Assembly (NCBI GenBank): GCA_021234155.1
Contig: JAJEKV010000137.1
Coordinates: 184,001-248,000 of the forward strand
Origin: Isoetes taiwanensis
Taxonomy: Eukaryota > Streptophyta > Lycopodiopsida > Isoetales > Isoetaceae
Direction of reading: 5' to 3'
Length of the DNA stretch: 64,000 bases
Shown in pieces: positions 20,819-33,904 of this stretch. The notes beneath the pieces are model-generated. The model was not told the origin of the DNA, ran no database searches, and worked only from the letters and a program-made list of their open reading frames with translations. Each line of letters begins with the position of its first letter. Position 1 is the stretch's first letter. The position numbers and the translations under genes are program-made.

Positions 20819-22457
20819 TGTGACGCTCCCTGCTAAACATCTGGCCGCCCGTACACTCGGCAGAAATCCCCGTCCGCTCAACAACCGCCACGGGCCCTCC
20901 GTCTATCCCACACTATGGAACTCCCGTGAGTGCGGAAAGGGGACACGAAGGTGTCTTGCGCCCCTTCCCCTATGGGCTCCTATCACAAAATGAAGCATAA
21001 ACAACGTCAGAACTAGCAATAACAATACAACATACTACCTCGAAGGGTAGTCCATCACATATCCACATGAGCAAAGGAGATAATCATAAACCATAAAACA
21101 TGAGAGCTCCTACCCATGGCTCCGACTCATAAGGAGGTAGACCCGACCGGATAGGTCTCAAGATAGAGCAGAACCGAGTCATAACAATGGCGAGGGGCTG
21201 GCATAAGACAAATGGCTAGGGTTGACCACTCCATCCGCCCCTCCCCATGCATACTTTGCAGATGGGCTAAATCAGGCTCTGGCATGACTCTACCCTTCCG
21301 GATACGCAATCCCATGGCATCACCCATCGGGACTACTCCAGGTTGCATCTCCCTGGTCCGATGAGGCATGAAGAGTTGCATCTCCCCTTCCCAGGGTCTG
21401 GAGGTTCCGTGGGCGGCTAGAGAATCGTGGCGACACACGATTCGTACCCGACTTAACCCCCCAAAACGAGAGCCAAGCCAACACTTGCAGCTCTCGAGAG
21501 GCAGGGCGACACCATTGCCCCAGGAGGTGTCGGACCCATGCTCGGCCCACACGAAGTGACCGACCATAAGCCTAGCCCACTATGGGATCCCCCAAAGCCC
21601 CCACTCGGCAGGGATCCTCCCTCCACATTCCCTCCAGTCCCGTTATGTGGTGCTGAGTCATATCATAGCCCCGATAGCCTGGTGGGCTCCTATGCACAGG
21701 CCGCAACTAATAGGAACTAAGGGATCTACTCTAGGAGCATAATACATATGGCCCTAGGTCTCTACCCCCCTTCCCAATACAAGAGGAGCAAACATGATCA
21801 ACCATCATCATATCATGAGAATAATCATAAGAAGAACATCTTAACCTAATCATACAACCTAACTAAGGGTTAGGGTTCATTGATTAGGGTTCAAGATGTT
21901 GAATACGGGTTCTAGGATGGCTCTACTCTAGATACAAGATACTAGCACATCTGGAATGCTAATTCCAGATGAGCTATCACAACTACTACCCTACATACCT
22001 GCTCCCGATGCTCTCCCTCCAGATCCGGTGTGCCTCCATGGTCTTCGACTCCACGTGATGCTTGCTCTTGCTCCAAGAACGAGTCTACCTCGCTGGGTCT
22101 GCCGCACTAGTCTATGCCACAAGAAAGCGATGTTCAAACGGGGTTTCAAATCGCAGTAGGTGAGTCTCTGGGGTGCTAGGGCTGGAAAGAGGCCTAGGGT
22201 TAGGGTTCCACCCTATATAAGTTAGGTCCACCTAGGATGCCACGTGGCACCAATCGTGAGTCTCGTGTGGCGGTTGCCCAATAGGTTAAGGCCACGTGGA
22301 AAATGGTCTTAACCTAAGGTTGGCTAAGTTATATGAATAACTTAGTCATGCCCGCCTAGTGCCACAATCTATGGTATACAAGGCTATGAAGATAGACTTG
22401 TATAGTGATTCGTCCAAGAATATATGATTCATAGCGTATATTCCCCCGAACGCCACA
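20819..22457 (-). repeat. 3' LTR of the gypsy element
   Basis: Runs from TGTGACGC to CGCCACA on the plus strand, i.e. TG...CA ends on the minus strand. Shares stretches of more than 100 identical bases with 43186-44833 (for example around 21005-21110). A TATA-like TATATAAG lies at 22213-22222. The TTAGGGTT motifs near 21866 and 22195 are part of the LTR. Confidence 0.9.
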
Positions 22458-22468
22458 TTCTCCCCCCT
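22458..22468 (-). promoter_or_regulatory. Polypurine tract
   Basis: On the minus strand TAGGGGGGAGAA ends at the TG of the 3' LTR. This is the plus-strand priming tract expected directly upstream of a 3' LTR. Confidence 0.75.
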
Positions 22469-23325
22469 AGGACAATGTTGTCCTCAAAGATTAAGCTAAG
22501 GTGACTAACCTACCTTATGCCTGCAAAACAACATAACATACTCTTTAATTCAATTTAAACGGTCAACTTCCTATTAAAAGTTAATTTTCAAAATTTAGGC
22601 TATATTTGTACTTATACAAAATTATACAACCTTAACAGTTACTTCTTATAATAATTAGGAAATATTACTATAAGAGTTATTAGGGTTCATAATCTAAATT
22701 ATGGCTCCCCTATCCTCCTCGTAATGCGCCCCTCCTCGATGCCCACCTCTAACTTGCACCCACACAAGGAGCACATTACATTAGTTTAATTAATAAATTT
22801 GTGGTTTTAGGGACCACCCCTTACCTACCTCCTTGAGCCGAACTACTAGCTCAAGGTTACCCTACTACCTTGCATTCGATCATGGCCCCATAAGGATTTG
22901 AGCTTAAGGACCATTTAAGATGATCCTATCATCGCCCATGATCAAGTGCTACCTTGTACACGATCCCCCAGATCGAGTACACCCCAGTGCATCATGCCCC
23001 AAGGGTTTTAAGCTAGGGAACGTCTCACGATCCCATCATCAAGATGATCACTTTCACCTTCACCATGACCCTCCTACGGCCCGGTGTCGTCCCCGCATCA
23101 GCGGCATAGAGAGCATCCGATCGATGTCTCATCATCGCCCACCATGCCTCATTCCTCACTCACATGACCCTAATGGTCATGCGCACCTCTTGGTGCGTGT
23201 TGGCCTAGAGAATGCCTTAAAGGCGTATCCCATCATCGCCCACACGTTCCAAGATTCTGGCACATGCACTCTACTAACTAGAATACATGAGCCAGAACTT
23301 AAGGCTAACTAAGAAACATACTAAG
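22469..23325. other. Gypsy 3' non-coding region
   Basis: About 0.86 kb between the pol stop and the polypurine tract. It is made of Gly/His-coding-like, ATCATCG-rich sequence with no domain that I recognise on either strand. Confidence 0.5.
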
Positions 23326-24090
23326 CTAACCTCCTGGCAAGTCGACGTCGATTAGTTCGGAGACGACTCGCCCATCAAACTCCTTCATAAACTCTGGGTA
23401 TTGCTTCTCCAAATCCTGCTTCAATACCCATGTCGCGTCTTCCACGGGCAAGTGCTTCCACTTGACCAAATGCTGGAGGAATTGAGACCCCCTAGTCCTC
23501 TTGAATGACTTATCAAGAAGGAACTCAGGCACTATTTCAACTTGATCCTCCGTCATTTCCAACAAAGTTGGAGTATCCAAAACCTCCTCAGGGTTAGGAT
23601 CGTGCCTTTTCAATAAACTCACATGGAAGACCCTAAGGTGGCCAAGAGATCCAACTTGTAGGCTTGAGAGCCCACTCTTCTCCAAGATCGTGAACGGACC
23701 GGCCCACCTAGGGGCGAGCTTCTTACAATTGCCGATCATGAAGCTTCCTTGCTTAACCTTTACTTGAGCCAACTTTATCGCACACAACAAAACAACTCCC
23801 AAGGAGTTTTACCTCTATCCGCTTGACTCTTCAGATATGCCCATGCTGTTGAAGATACTCCCACACTTCTACCAAAAGCTACCGCATATATGCTGTCGTT
23901 GTTGAGAAACTTCCACCTTGGGCACTAATTTATGCCACATAACTAGGGTCAAGCATTGATAACTGTAACTGATCATGGGGGAGATATCTTCGATGACTCT
24001 TGCTTCATATTATTGTACGTAATTGACCAGGTGGATGTACTCGGCCCATTTGGATTACTTGTTCCAATCATAGTTTCTCAACGTGCTCTC
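23326..24090 (-). pseudogene. Gypsy integrase C-terminus and chromodomain
   Basis: The open part (23326-23802) reads LAPRWAGPFTILEKSGLSSL (integrase GPY/F region), HLRVFHVSLLKRHDP, and then a chromodomain from about residue 90: FLLDKSFKRTRGSQFLQHLV, KWKHLPVEDATW. Aromatic cage candidates include Trp115 and Trp125. Upstream, broken frames give TLRNYDWNK-SKWAEYIHLV and ARVIEDISPM, the end of the integrase core, with several stops. The chromodomain steers integration towards marked chromatin in this clade. The catalytic integrase DDE is not visible; about 1 kb is missing between reverse transcriptase and here. Confidence 0.85.
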
Positions 24091-24640
24091 CAAATTTGTG
24101 TTGGTGCGGTCCCTTTGCCGATTTGACTGCAAATGATAAGCAAAACTCATCAACAAGTTGGTGCAGCTCGTGTTGAAGAAGTCTTGCTAAACGTCGCTAA
24201 AGAACTTCGGATCTCTTTTGGTGATGATCGACTGTGCCTTCCATGCAGCCTAAAAGAACCATCAAGGCTTCAAAGCTTCTTGTTGTCCTTGGAAGGCCCG
24301 CTATGAAAACCATGCTTTGAAGACTTCCCACTTGGCGTCCGGCACCACCCCAAGGTTCCAAAACTCACTGAATTGAAGTTGTTCCGCCCTTGCCTGCTGG
24401 CTCCACCGGCATTCTTGGATATGTCTGATTATCTGTTTCTTCATGTCCGGCCAGAAGTAGCTACTTCTAATCTTGAAGTAGACCTTTATAAATTTTGCAT
24501 GGCCGAATTAGGGCTATTATGCGTGTCATGGAAGATTTTTTTTTCTTACTCCTTATATTTTGGAGTGCATAGTTGTTCTTTGCTATTAAAGATTACCTTC
24601 CTTTTAAAATATTTGAAGGTTTCTCTTTCTTAATCCGTCC
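24091..24640 (-). other. Gypsy pol remnant, RNase H/integrase zone, unreadable
   Basis: By position this should hold RNase H and the integrase core. The interval is too short and too degenerate for me to place any motif. Plus-strand frames here are shadows. Confidence 0.4.
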
Positions 24641-24649
24641 TTGCACTCT

Positions 24650-25310
24650 TGCAAAAGACTAGCCCACTATGCTTGAACTCTATTGTTGGCGGAGATGGCT
24701 TCTTCTATCTTCTTGCCGGTCGCTTTGCCAAGTGGAGATGGCATTGCAAATTGATGCTTCAAAAGCTTGCCAATGAGTGGCGGCGTCTTAACATCTCCAC
24801 GGCTGCATGCTCTTCCATTCATTTGTTTGAGATCACGATGTCGTCGAAGAGAATTGATGAAGAAATCATCCAAGGAATCTTCAAGATGTCGTCCTCAAAT
24901 GCATACAAGTTGGTGGAGCATTCCATAGATTCAAGGGCATCACTGTGAAGTGATAGTGCCCATACCAAGTTCTGAAGGAGTCTTATAATTATCTTCTCCC
25001 TTCATCCTTATTTGCTGATTGCTCGAGCTTAAGTCAATTTTACAGAAGAATCTTGCTTCTTGGGCTGATCCATTATGTCGTTTTTGTTAAGCTGCCCATG
25101 GTTGATATACATCTTTAGATTTACATCCTGGCTGAAAGGATCCTTAAGTCGATCAACTCCTACAACTGCTTCTTGAGCTCTGCTAGCTCGGAAGTGCTGA
25201 TTCTATAAAGAGCCTTGCTGATTGGCTCTGCCTCCGGTGCAAGAGTGATTTCAGACTCTATGCCTCTATAGAGCAAAAGCTCTCAAATTTCACCTGGAGA
25301 TATATCATGG
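24650..25310 (-). pseudogene. Gypsy reverse transcriptase, degenerate
   Basis: From 25310 downward the minus strand reads ESEITLAPEAEPISKALYRI and STSELAELKKQL, the start of Ty3/gypsy RT. Then come CKIDLSSSNQQIRMKGED (FskIDLrsGYhQIrm), VMPLNLWNAPPT (VMPFGLtNAPaTF), and ILFDDIVISNK followed by a stop and MEEHAAVEML. The catalytic Asp pair is encoded at 24840-24848. In-frame stops and frameshifts are frequent, so the enzyme is dead as read. Confidence 0.85.
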
Positions 25311-28300
25311 GGCTTCTTGATTAACTTAGAAATTGGCCGAGGCAACTATTTCGAAGTAGCATCTTCCTTCTTACTATTGCGGTCGGGGTCGACAACTTGT
25401 AGCTTATGTACGACCTCATTCCTCATGATGTACTTAAGTAATTGCTTTACCGACATGCGTTGCACGATTGGAATTACTTCCTTAACTTAAATTATAAGGT
25501 ACTTGCTCTTTGGTGCTAGGATAAGTATCTCCCGCTTATGATAATCAAATATTGCCTTAGCCAGCTTTAATATTGCATGCTTATTATGAGGTCATAGTTG
25601 CCAATGTACATAAGTTGGTGCCGATGCTCTACTTTGCTTAAGCTCTAGGTTGATGTCGAGCTTGACTCTTGTTTAGATTGGTGCTGCTAATTACTTGGCC
25701 TTGGCTTAATTATTGGCTAGATTTAGACTTAAGAGTCTTGCTCTTAAAGATGTCCGGCCATCTAGGAGGTGCAAAATTACAAGTTAAAGAACTACTTACA
25801 TAAATCCTATGGCCACAAGTTAGTCGGCATGACATTACTTTTGGGCACACATAGAAAACTATATGATTAGATAATTATTCTTGTTTTAGATCTAATCTAT
25901 ACTCTAGGATCTACCCTTTCTTAATTATTACCCTCTTGAAATAGCCCCACCTTTGAGTTGATGCCATCTAAGAAGTTGGTCGGACTTATTAGATTGCTTC
26001 CCTTCATTTGGTCGGATTATTCCTTATGCTTTAGCGGAAGTACTGCGTCATTATACATGGTCGACGGTTATCCTTCTATTGAATCCTTCTTAGCGAGGTG
26101 ATCAAGCTCACGAAGAGGTTCCAATATGTTGGATATCTGCCAGCAATGTATACAATTATTGTACTCCATACATTTTCTTCCCAACTTGAAGCTTTGCTCC
26201 ATTCTTGGGTCCATCTTTCTAAAGGAAAAAGACAAAAAAAATCTACTTCGAAATTTAGTCCCCATCCATCATGGATGCTATCACCCATAATTCTAAGAAA
26301 CTCAACTATCTGATAGGTCCTCTAGCTTGCTTAAAGTTGGTGTAGTCGTTAGTATTTGGAGTAGCAAGGCGATGATCCATAATTTGTTGAAAAGAATCAC
26401 GGTATCCTTGGAGTTGTTGCATGATCATTCAAGTGCCCTGCTTTCTTTTAATGCACATATTCGACTCTGCTTTCGTCCTTCTTGATGATCTTGACTACCT
26501 TCATTAACATTATCCCTCTTAGTGGACTTGCTGATGTAGTGGCGACCTAAGGTTCGGTGTTGCATCCCAAAGGCTTGAAGGTCATGTTCACCATTCGTAG
26601 AATCTTTTAGTGTTTAACTCATCCGCCTTGAAGGTTATTAGATTCGAGGATGATTCTTCTAACTCTTGAATTGATATTGTTGTGTTGAGCTTGTTGATTT
26701 GATTCTTCATTTTGGCGACATCTTTCTGTTATAAGGCTGATGACAATGTTGAGTACTTTACCACTTCTAAGCGTGCAACTTCTCTTCTTTGAGGAGTTTG
26801 TGTGCATCTATCTGCAAGGACTAATCTTGGTGATCAATTAATAATGCTAATATTTGGTCCCTCATGATGCCTCTTCTTGATGGTGCTTGACCTCCAATCT
26901 CTAAGGTAGAAGATTGTCGTAATCTTGAGATGGCGCATTTGTCGAGGTTGATCACATACGCCTGAAGTATCGGGCTGATGAGGAAGAAGTTTGTTGCAGT
27001 TTGCCATATTCCTATTCCTGAGAAGCCCACCCTTGCTGGTTTGTAGTACCTCCTTAGTCAAGCATGTTTGCTTGAAGTCCAAATCTGATACTACTATGGC
27101 CTGGATACCTATGATAATTTCCCTTCCGAGGAGGTATATCCAGTCTCATCCTTTAGGGCTCTTGATATCATAAGTCGATGAAGTCTACTTGTTGGTGGTG
27201 TAGCTGTGACATTAGTCATCGATGTGGGGTCGTTCCTCGAGGCAATATGGCACTTGGAGAGTATCCTTGACTAGGAGGTGTTCCTCCCCTAATGTCATCA
27301 ATTTCATAAGTGCCACGATGCCCATTGGCTGTTGCATAGCCCTCTTGGCAAGTCTTATGTCTGATCTTGATGTCGCAGTCGTCCTTCCGATAGGCTCCCC
27401 TTTCTTATTTGTGTTCGGCCTTCCCTGTACACCATCTTGGCCTTTGATTTGCTGAAGTTTCCTCCATAAGCTTGCCCCTGCTTTCAATTCGTTGATGTTG
27501 TCGAGTGGCTCCCTTTGTCGAGGGGCTCGAGCGAAGGTTCTCGACCTATTTTACTGCCCTAAGCACAAGGCAACTAATACTACCATAACAACAATTACTT
27601 GCGTCTACTTGCTCTACAAACCCTAATTTCATACCTTTATCCACTCTACCTCAATTGATCCACTTGGCACTTTACTAGGCACTGAGAAAGGTACTTATTT
27701 ACTGTTATGGGGTGGTAGAAGGAGGCTCATTCACTGGGTGTACTTGGTGTGCTAGACTGAATTACTTAGATAGAATGTATTCCTAGACAATTATCTATGA
27801 TACAAGACATGGCTGAAGACACTTGATGATAGTGCACCTATAACGTGTGTTGGTGTATCATACCAACGTGTGACAACAATTTCTAAGGCCTTGGCAACTA
27901 GCTGGGTTTCTAAGAAAAGGTTTAATTATACTACCTATATGTAGACAAGAAGACACTTAGCAAGATAAGAGCGACAACTAAGCTGTGATGAGTGCAGATG
28001 CCGTCTCTATCTAGCTTAAGGATCTTGGTTCTAACTATAAGGCTTGGTCATATTGGCAAATGATGTCGGTGTAATAGGGGAGTTCTAGTCAAAATGGCAT
28101 GGAGATCAAAGAGATGATCAAAGACATGGAAGGCTTGCTCGGCAGGGAAATCACGGACGTGATTGGCCTCACTGTACCATCTAACAAAGCTTGATGGCGC
28201 CATTGAGCAGAGATAGCTATGAAAAATGGCTGCTGGGATTAAGCAAATGGCTAGAAAATCGCCAAAGGAGCTGAGAGCAGTTCAGATGGGGAGAAAATGA
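25311..28300 (-). pseudogene. Gypsy gag/protease remnants
   Basis: Lys/Gln-rich open stretches on the minus strand (26619-26807, 26834-27082, 27212-27487 with KLQQIKGQDGVQGRPNTNKK) lie upstream of RT in transcription order, where gag and protease belong. No intact CCHC knuckle or protease DTG motif could be placed. Assignment rests on position and composition. Confidence 0.45.
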
Positions 28301-28494
28301 CAAATGAGGGCCCTTTTTATAGACTAGGGGTACCTCGGTTCCATGCACAAAGGTTCTTGATGGGGCAGACTTCGAATCTATGGCCATGGTTGTCCAAATG
28401 AGCTACCATGAAGTGCAATTCTAAACAAAGCAAAGCAAGAAACAACGCATGATGAGTTTGTTGGGTCAAAATTGGTCAATTTAGGCAAAATTAA

Positions 28495-28890
28495 GCGAAA
28501 TCGGGTGGCATCATTGTGAGAATGGCTCTGCGTCGAGGTATGGGCGAGAGGGTTTTTGCGATGCGACCGGTTTGGTCATTTCTATTTCTATGAAGGGTTT
28601 TTGGGAATTTAAGGATCCTAACATGACTTTCGAGCATGATTCTAACCTAACTCGCAACTTTTGTTACTCAAATTGGACACCTATTAATGTCGAAATGCGA
28701 AATTGGGTGGCGTCGCGCAAAATGATTACTGCGTGGTAGCGAGGGGTTTCTTGGCGATGCATTCGAGTTGACTTTGACTTTGACTTTTTTTTTTTCTTGC
28801 AAACCGGGCTGCGTCGCGCAAATGAGGCCTGCGTTCGCGACGCCGAGGTCTTTCACGCGATGCAACCCGAGTTGACTTTGACTCCATATA
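28495..28890. repeat. Degenerate tandem repeat with GTCGCGCAAA and GTTGACTTTGACTTTGAC
   Basis: GCGAAATCGGGTGGCATC near 28495 and GCGAAATTGGGTGGCGTCGC near 28695 recur. GCGTCGCGCAAAATGA (28709) and GCGTCGCGCAAATGAG (28811) recur. GAGTTGACTTTGACT occurs at about 28766 and 28868. No coding signal. Confidence 0.6.
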
Positions 28891-29275
28891 TATACATACA
28901 ACCATTACTTCTAGGAACAAATATATATATATACAAGTCTTTGTACTATGGCCGGTTCTTGATCCTAAGTGGTTGTATTAAGGACCATTTTACCATAACG
29001 ATTTTAGCAAGCAGCGTGGTTGATTTCGCGAGTGGACATTTGGTTTAGTGGTAAAGCATAATTTGATTCTAAAAAGTTTATTTCTGATTTCACTGGAATT
29101 TGTAAAGATTCATAGACAGCTTGAAAGTTCGTCAATATTCCATAAAAACATGACTTTTACAAAGTTTCGAAGTGAAGGATTACGATAGAATCATCAAGAG
29201 TTGATTCCTAATTCCTCGATAGTTTTGCGCATTTAAGTAGGCTTAGGTGGATTTGAAGGCAAGAGCAACCATTCT
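28891..29275. other. Junction zone before the 12-kb repeat
   Basis: AT-rich, no gene. It contains TATATATACAAGTCTTTGTACTAT (28931-28954), of which a nearly identical copy lies inside the 12-kb repeat at about 33995-34018. Confidence 0.5.
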
Positions 29276-31044
29276 GCATCTTGAAATTAAGATTAAAAAA
29301 CCGCAATTCTATGGTCCAACAATACACAACATTGCAAGCAAGAAATCGGCCAATTCTCAACATTACCTTCGATGAACATCTTGTTTTTAGATTTTACATT
29401 GTGTAGATTTTGAGATTTATTTAAGATTTTTTCTTATTTACGTTCGTACATATGAAAAATGTTTAAACTGGTTGTATGTTCCCAAGTAGAGAGAGAGTAT
29501 ATTTGTGTGAATCCAATGTTGATTAGTTTTCTTGAGTTCGTTTAGAATCTTGATTCGGTCCAGCTTAGGTAGCATGATGGTTCAAAGTTGGAATTGAATT
29601 AAAAGATTTAAACCTAGGATTGGTTGTTTGTTCGGCTAGGAGTTTCTCATATACACTAAAAAACACGATGAAAAGCATATGAATATTGGGAAATTATAGG
29701 TGAAAAAGTATGGGTTTATCTTAACTATTGTCCAAGTGTAGAAAAATTTTCAACAAATCTTCTTTAAGATAAACACATGCTCTTTCAACAATAGTGTAGA
29801 AAAATTTTCAACAAATACATACTTTGGCTCTGAGGCCTCAATTAAGCTAGCCTAGCAAATTTCAACTCTTTGGGCTCACCAATTTGGCATTATATAGTAC
29901 TTAAAGGCATATGCCTAGTTTCAAACATGGACAACGAGAAATGCAATTTGTGTAAGAGGCAAGATGAATTGATAATTACAAAATTAACTTCTTAAACAAC
30001 TTGATGACAAAATATGCAAACCCGTGGCTTATCTTATGGACAAATATGCTTATTTAATGGACAAATATGCAACTTAAAAGCATTGGGGAGAACCACATAA
30101 AAGCCAATCAAATAATCTTACAATAAAGTGTTGTGGAAGCATAAAATACACCATAATCTATGCAATACAAATCGTAACGTGCTTAACCATATTAACCATA
30201 TTGAAACCATATCCAACTACATAATCAAATCTAAGGCAATTTTGTAATGACTAAGCCTATGAATTTAAGTTCTCGAGGTAATGAGAGGATCCAGGATAAA
30301 AGAACTAATAAACACTATCAACCAGACCTTACATCTATTGAGCATTCAGTAATTTCTCTTAAAATAAGTCAGTCACAATTAAGAGCCTCCATCACGTATC
30401 CACTACGCGTGACTAGAAGTAAGAATGCACATATCTTGCTTTGTACAAATACAACAAAATTAATGCAACGTTTTCATTTCATTTTTTGATGCTAGAATTG
30501 TTACAACAATACGAGTTTGCTGCAAAGTCTAAGCCTGTTGAGTACTATAGAAGCTATTGACAGATGCAAATAATCGTGCTAGACGAATTAGCTTGAGTAG
30601 AGCTATTATTTTCATTAAGTATCCTTCACCATTACGGCTATCTGACAGATGCACATAATAGTGTTAAGCAAATTAGCTTGACAGAGTTGTACCATGCACA
30701 GCGCAGATAGATCGGAAGACAGAATTGTTGCGGATGTTAATTACTATGATTTCGGAAGGTCTATTTTTTCCTCTTCCAAAGGGCATTTCCACCGCAAAAA
30801 ATAAAAAAGGGTACTCGGTCTAACCTGAACGGTTTTCTTGAACTTAGTGCGTTGACTCCTGATAAGATTATAAACCTCCCGGAAGATGGGCATCAGTCGC
30901 TTTTCAGCGAAGAAAACCGATCGTTATTTCGGCACTTCTGATCCTTTCTTTTGCCTCTTTCAGATGTTGAATCTGGAAGATCGAAATTTAGCTATTTATT
31001 AGATGTACTTCACACTGTTACTTGTAACAACAGAAAATAATAAG

Positions 31045-31901
31045 GAAGCAATCAAAACGTCCTAGCTAAAGGATACCTTAGAAGACAGAATGCGACAAAA
31101 ATGGTCACGCATACTGCTAAGATCTCAATGTGCTTTTGCTGTGCACATTCAAACTCTATTACCTCGGACAATTCTTTTTCTAGTTCTGTCACCTGCAATG
31201 CACTTTTTGTGAGTTCACGTGAAAAAAAGACATGTTTTAAAAGCCAATAGGTACCTTCTTGTAGCAAACATGCAATGTTGTAACCACTTCCTTCCCAAGA
31301 TTCTCTAAACCAAGATAGTGGTGCATTCTGATGTCTATATCCTTCCTCAACTCTGATACACAACTACTGACCTTTTGTTCACTTTCAGCCAACAAAAAGC
31401 TGTATGATTAGATCGTAAGTACATTGTGTCCTTGGTCCATTTCAAAACAAAGAAGACTATCAAAATATTATAAAAATGGACCATGGTAACTCTTGGATCA
31501 GACCAGGACACTGGGTTACTGAGCACAAAATTCCCAATACTTTAGCCTTAAATATGTACACTTTTATAAGAGATGGGTTCTAAGATTACAGATATTCCCT
31601 CTAGGTACAATCTGGCTGTCACTTCTTAACATAAGAGTCATCCATTCTAACTCGTTTGGCAAGTATCGACATGCAATATATGTGGAGCAGATTTAATTCT
31701 GGAGTACAGACTTACTTGATGGTGAATATTTTCCTTTTGTAAAATAAAGCTTGAGATAGACTCTTGGGCTTGTCGCAAAAACAGTTTCTGCATTCTTTAA
31801 TTTGCGTAGTAACTTGTCCCTATCTCAATACATGTCGCAAAGGTGCTCTTGTTCCAGTTTAAGATCTCCATTCATGGATTTCAATTGCATATCAATGTCA
31901 C
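31045..31901 (-). pseudogene. C-terminal exons of a coiled-coil, tail-anchored protein (copy A)
   Basis: Three exons with consensus borders are visible on the minus strand. Exon 31901-31716 encodes IDMQLKSMNGDLKLEQEHLC and ends ...ISSFILQKENIHHQ at GTAAGT, with one stop and one frame change. Exon 31399-31255 encodes FLLAESEQKVSSCVSELRKD and ends HVCYKK. Exon 31192 down to the stop at about 31052 encodes VTELEKELSEVIEFECAQQK followed by the hydrophobic HIEILAVCVTIFVAFCLL. The product looks like a coiled coil followed by a single C-terminal membrane segment. I do not recognise the family. Upstream exons are not found, so this is a captured or duplicated fragment. Confidence 0.6.
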
Positions 31902-32488
31902 CTGAACATCAATGGGAAGAAAAGATATTATCTTTCTTTTGCACCTGATCACCGACCAGTGATGCTTATACATACTTTATCAGCAAGATATTGATCCGAC
32001 TCAATATTGTTGAGTTCATAATCTGTTGAACAACCGAATCTGTTTATCATGGACATTCATACCATCTGCAAGATTGAAACATACAGAAAAAAAAAAGTAA
32101 TGTTACTTGAGATCAAACTGAAATGCCTAAAACCTCGGATACAATGCCACAGTCATAAAACTCTGCTTTTGCACCAGGGCGGATCAGGGCTTACATGGAT
32201 CACTGCCGGTGGGAGGTCTCTGCTTCACTTATAGGCCTGTTGTGGGACAAAGCACACCATAAGAGTTACTTTGCAACCACACCAGATAAGATTTACTTTG
32301 CAAAGGGATTTTAATTCCGGTCATAAATAGGTTAAATTTTAACATTCTTAGGATGATCTTGGGTTGAAACAGACTTTCTTCCCTCTTTTTTTTCCTTCCA
32401 AAGCCACGCAAAATACCAAGACTCAGCAATGCAAACTTATTGTAAGGCTACTGCGTAGATCCTGAAGGTAAAGCTCAGATCTCCATCC

Positions 32489-32984
32489 TCAGATTTCTGG
32501 CTGGTCTATGGTGGGCAAAGAATCTGGATCAGACTCAGATACCGCAGACTTGGCTGAATCTGCAACTGCATTTATAGAATCGGATTTAACTACAAAGGGT
32601 GTCTTGATTGGATCTAAACTAAGAAACAGGTCAGATTTACCAGAGCGTAACCCTTTCTGGGCGACAAAATTCAGAGATGGAGCCTTTCCTCCACTGATAA
32701 TCCAAGTCATTGTGAAATCTGAAGCTGGAGCCATCTTTAGAATTTAGAGGGATTTTCCGAAAAGCTTGTGTACAAACCCAAACATGGAGCTTTTGCTCCA
32801 TTGGAAAATCCATGTTGCATCGGAAGCCTAAGACCAAACTATAGCTCCTAAAATTAGTCTGCTCTGAAATCGAGGCCGTTCTATTGTAGATAATTCCAGT
32901 GTAGAATTCTGCCCAGGACAATTTGGCAGCAGATGGCACAAAGCCAAACGAAATCACTTTCCTTAGCATTCTCGCTGCATGCAC
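32489..32984 (-). pseudogene. Two overlapping open fragments of unknown gene (copy A)
   Basis: A frame from 32984 starts MHAARMLRKVISFGFVPSAA and runs 115 codons. A second from 32734 starts MAPASDFTMTWIISGGKAPS and runs 81 codons, rich in Ser/Asp near its end. Composition is coding-like. The first begins just downstream (minus strand) of the TOPLESS fragment and may be the next captured piece. No family recognised. The copy B equivalents (about 55440-55890) are shifted by indels. Confidence 0.35.
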
Positions 32985-33055
32985 CTATTTTGAGCTATGG
33001 GACGACAGCCAGCACTACCTTGTTTCCATGTGTGCAGATTATGGCATCTGGCCCC

Positions 33056-33302
33056 TTTTGTAAAACCAGAAAGATATCGCTCCACTTCGTCCCATTCGCC
33101 GCTCTGTACTTGATCTTCAAAATATTTCATGTTGAAGAAGAATCCCGACTCTTGCTCCAACCTGCAGGCAAGTTCGGTAAGCGGAAAGGAGGGATTCCGA
33201 AGCTTGAGAAAGAGAAGACTTACGTATGAACGGTTTCTTTAAATTTCTCCTCTTCCAGGAACTGAAGAATGAGGAAGACGAGCTCAGACTGAGGGAAGAC
33301 AT
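33056..33302 (-). pseudogene. TOPLESS-related co-repressor N-terminus, captured fragment (copy A)
   Basis: ATG at 33302-33300 begins MSSLS; one base later in frame comes ELVFLILQFLEEEKFKETVH, the LisH motif of TOPLESS proteins. A 62-bp GT-AG intron (33223-33162) follows. Exon 2 (33161-33056) reads LEQESGFFFNMKYFEDQV, then EWDEVERYLSGFTK, the start of CTLH. These are diagnostic of TOPLESS/TPR nuclear co-repressors, which bind EAR-motif repressors through this region. After SGFTK the sequence diverges, so about 65 residues of roughly 1,100 remain. The retained intron shows DNA-level, not RNA-level, copying. The one-base deficit after MSSLS is absent in copy B. Confidence 0.85.
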
Positions 33303-33904
33303 CGCTAGGGCCACCGGAGTTGCGGATCACAAAGGAATTGAGAGAGGCTGTGGTGCCATAACAAAAATAACCGAGTTTCAAAAATACTATGCCGGGCAAA
33401 TATTTCAAAGGAGTTACTATAGCGCTTTGTAAGACATTTTCTAGAAGCTCAAATGAACTGTATGGCATTTCTAGAAGCTCGATTAAACTGTGGAAATGGA
33501 AAAACCAGAAAAACAAGACATACCTCTCAGTTTTGCTGCGATTTGACACTGTGCTATCGTGTGAAAAGAAAAAAGCTCGCAAGGCAAAGAAGACGTGCTT
33601 TAACACCAGGGCAAACAGCTCGATGAAGCATGGCGATGGCCATCAGAGCGGAAGAGAAGCGTGAAAAAGAATCTCGCATAAATTTCTGCTGCAAGGTGCC
33701 GAATTTTGGCCCTGTGCCCATGAAGCATTAACAAAAATTTCGCAAAAATAAAAATGGCACATGTCGACACGTTCTCAAATCAAATGACAGGGTAATGGCT
33801 TTAATTATTACATTTAATATTGACGATTAAATCTAAGCCATTGATCTAGCACATTCTAGGGCTCAGATCAAAAGCCCCAAATCAAGGGGTCATTTGAGGT
33901 GGCT

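Noticed and set aside
21861-22200. TTAGGGTT repeats suggesting telomeric DNA
   Set aside because: Only a few degenerate units, present identically in both LTRs (also near 44243 and 44574), so they are part of the LTR.
29036-29062. TTTGGTTTAGTGGTAAAGC resembling a tRNA A box
   Set aside because: No B box follows within 60 bp and no cloverleaf can be drawn.
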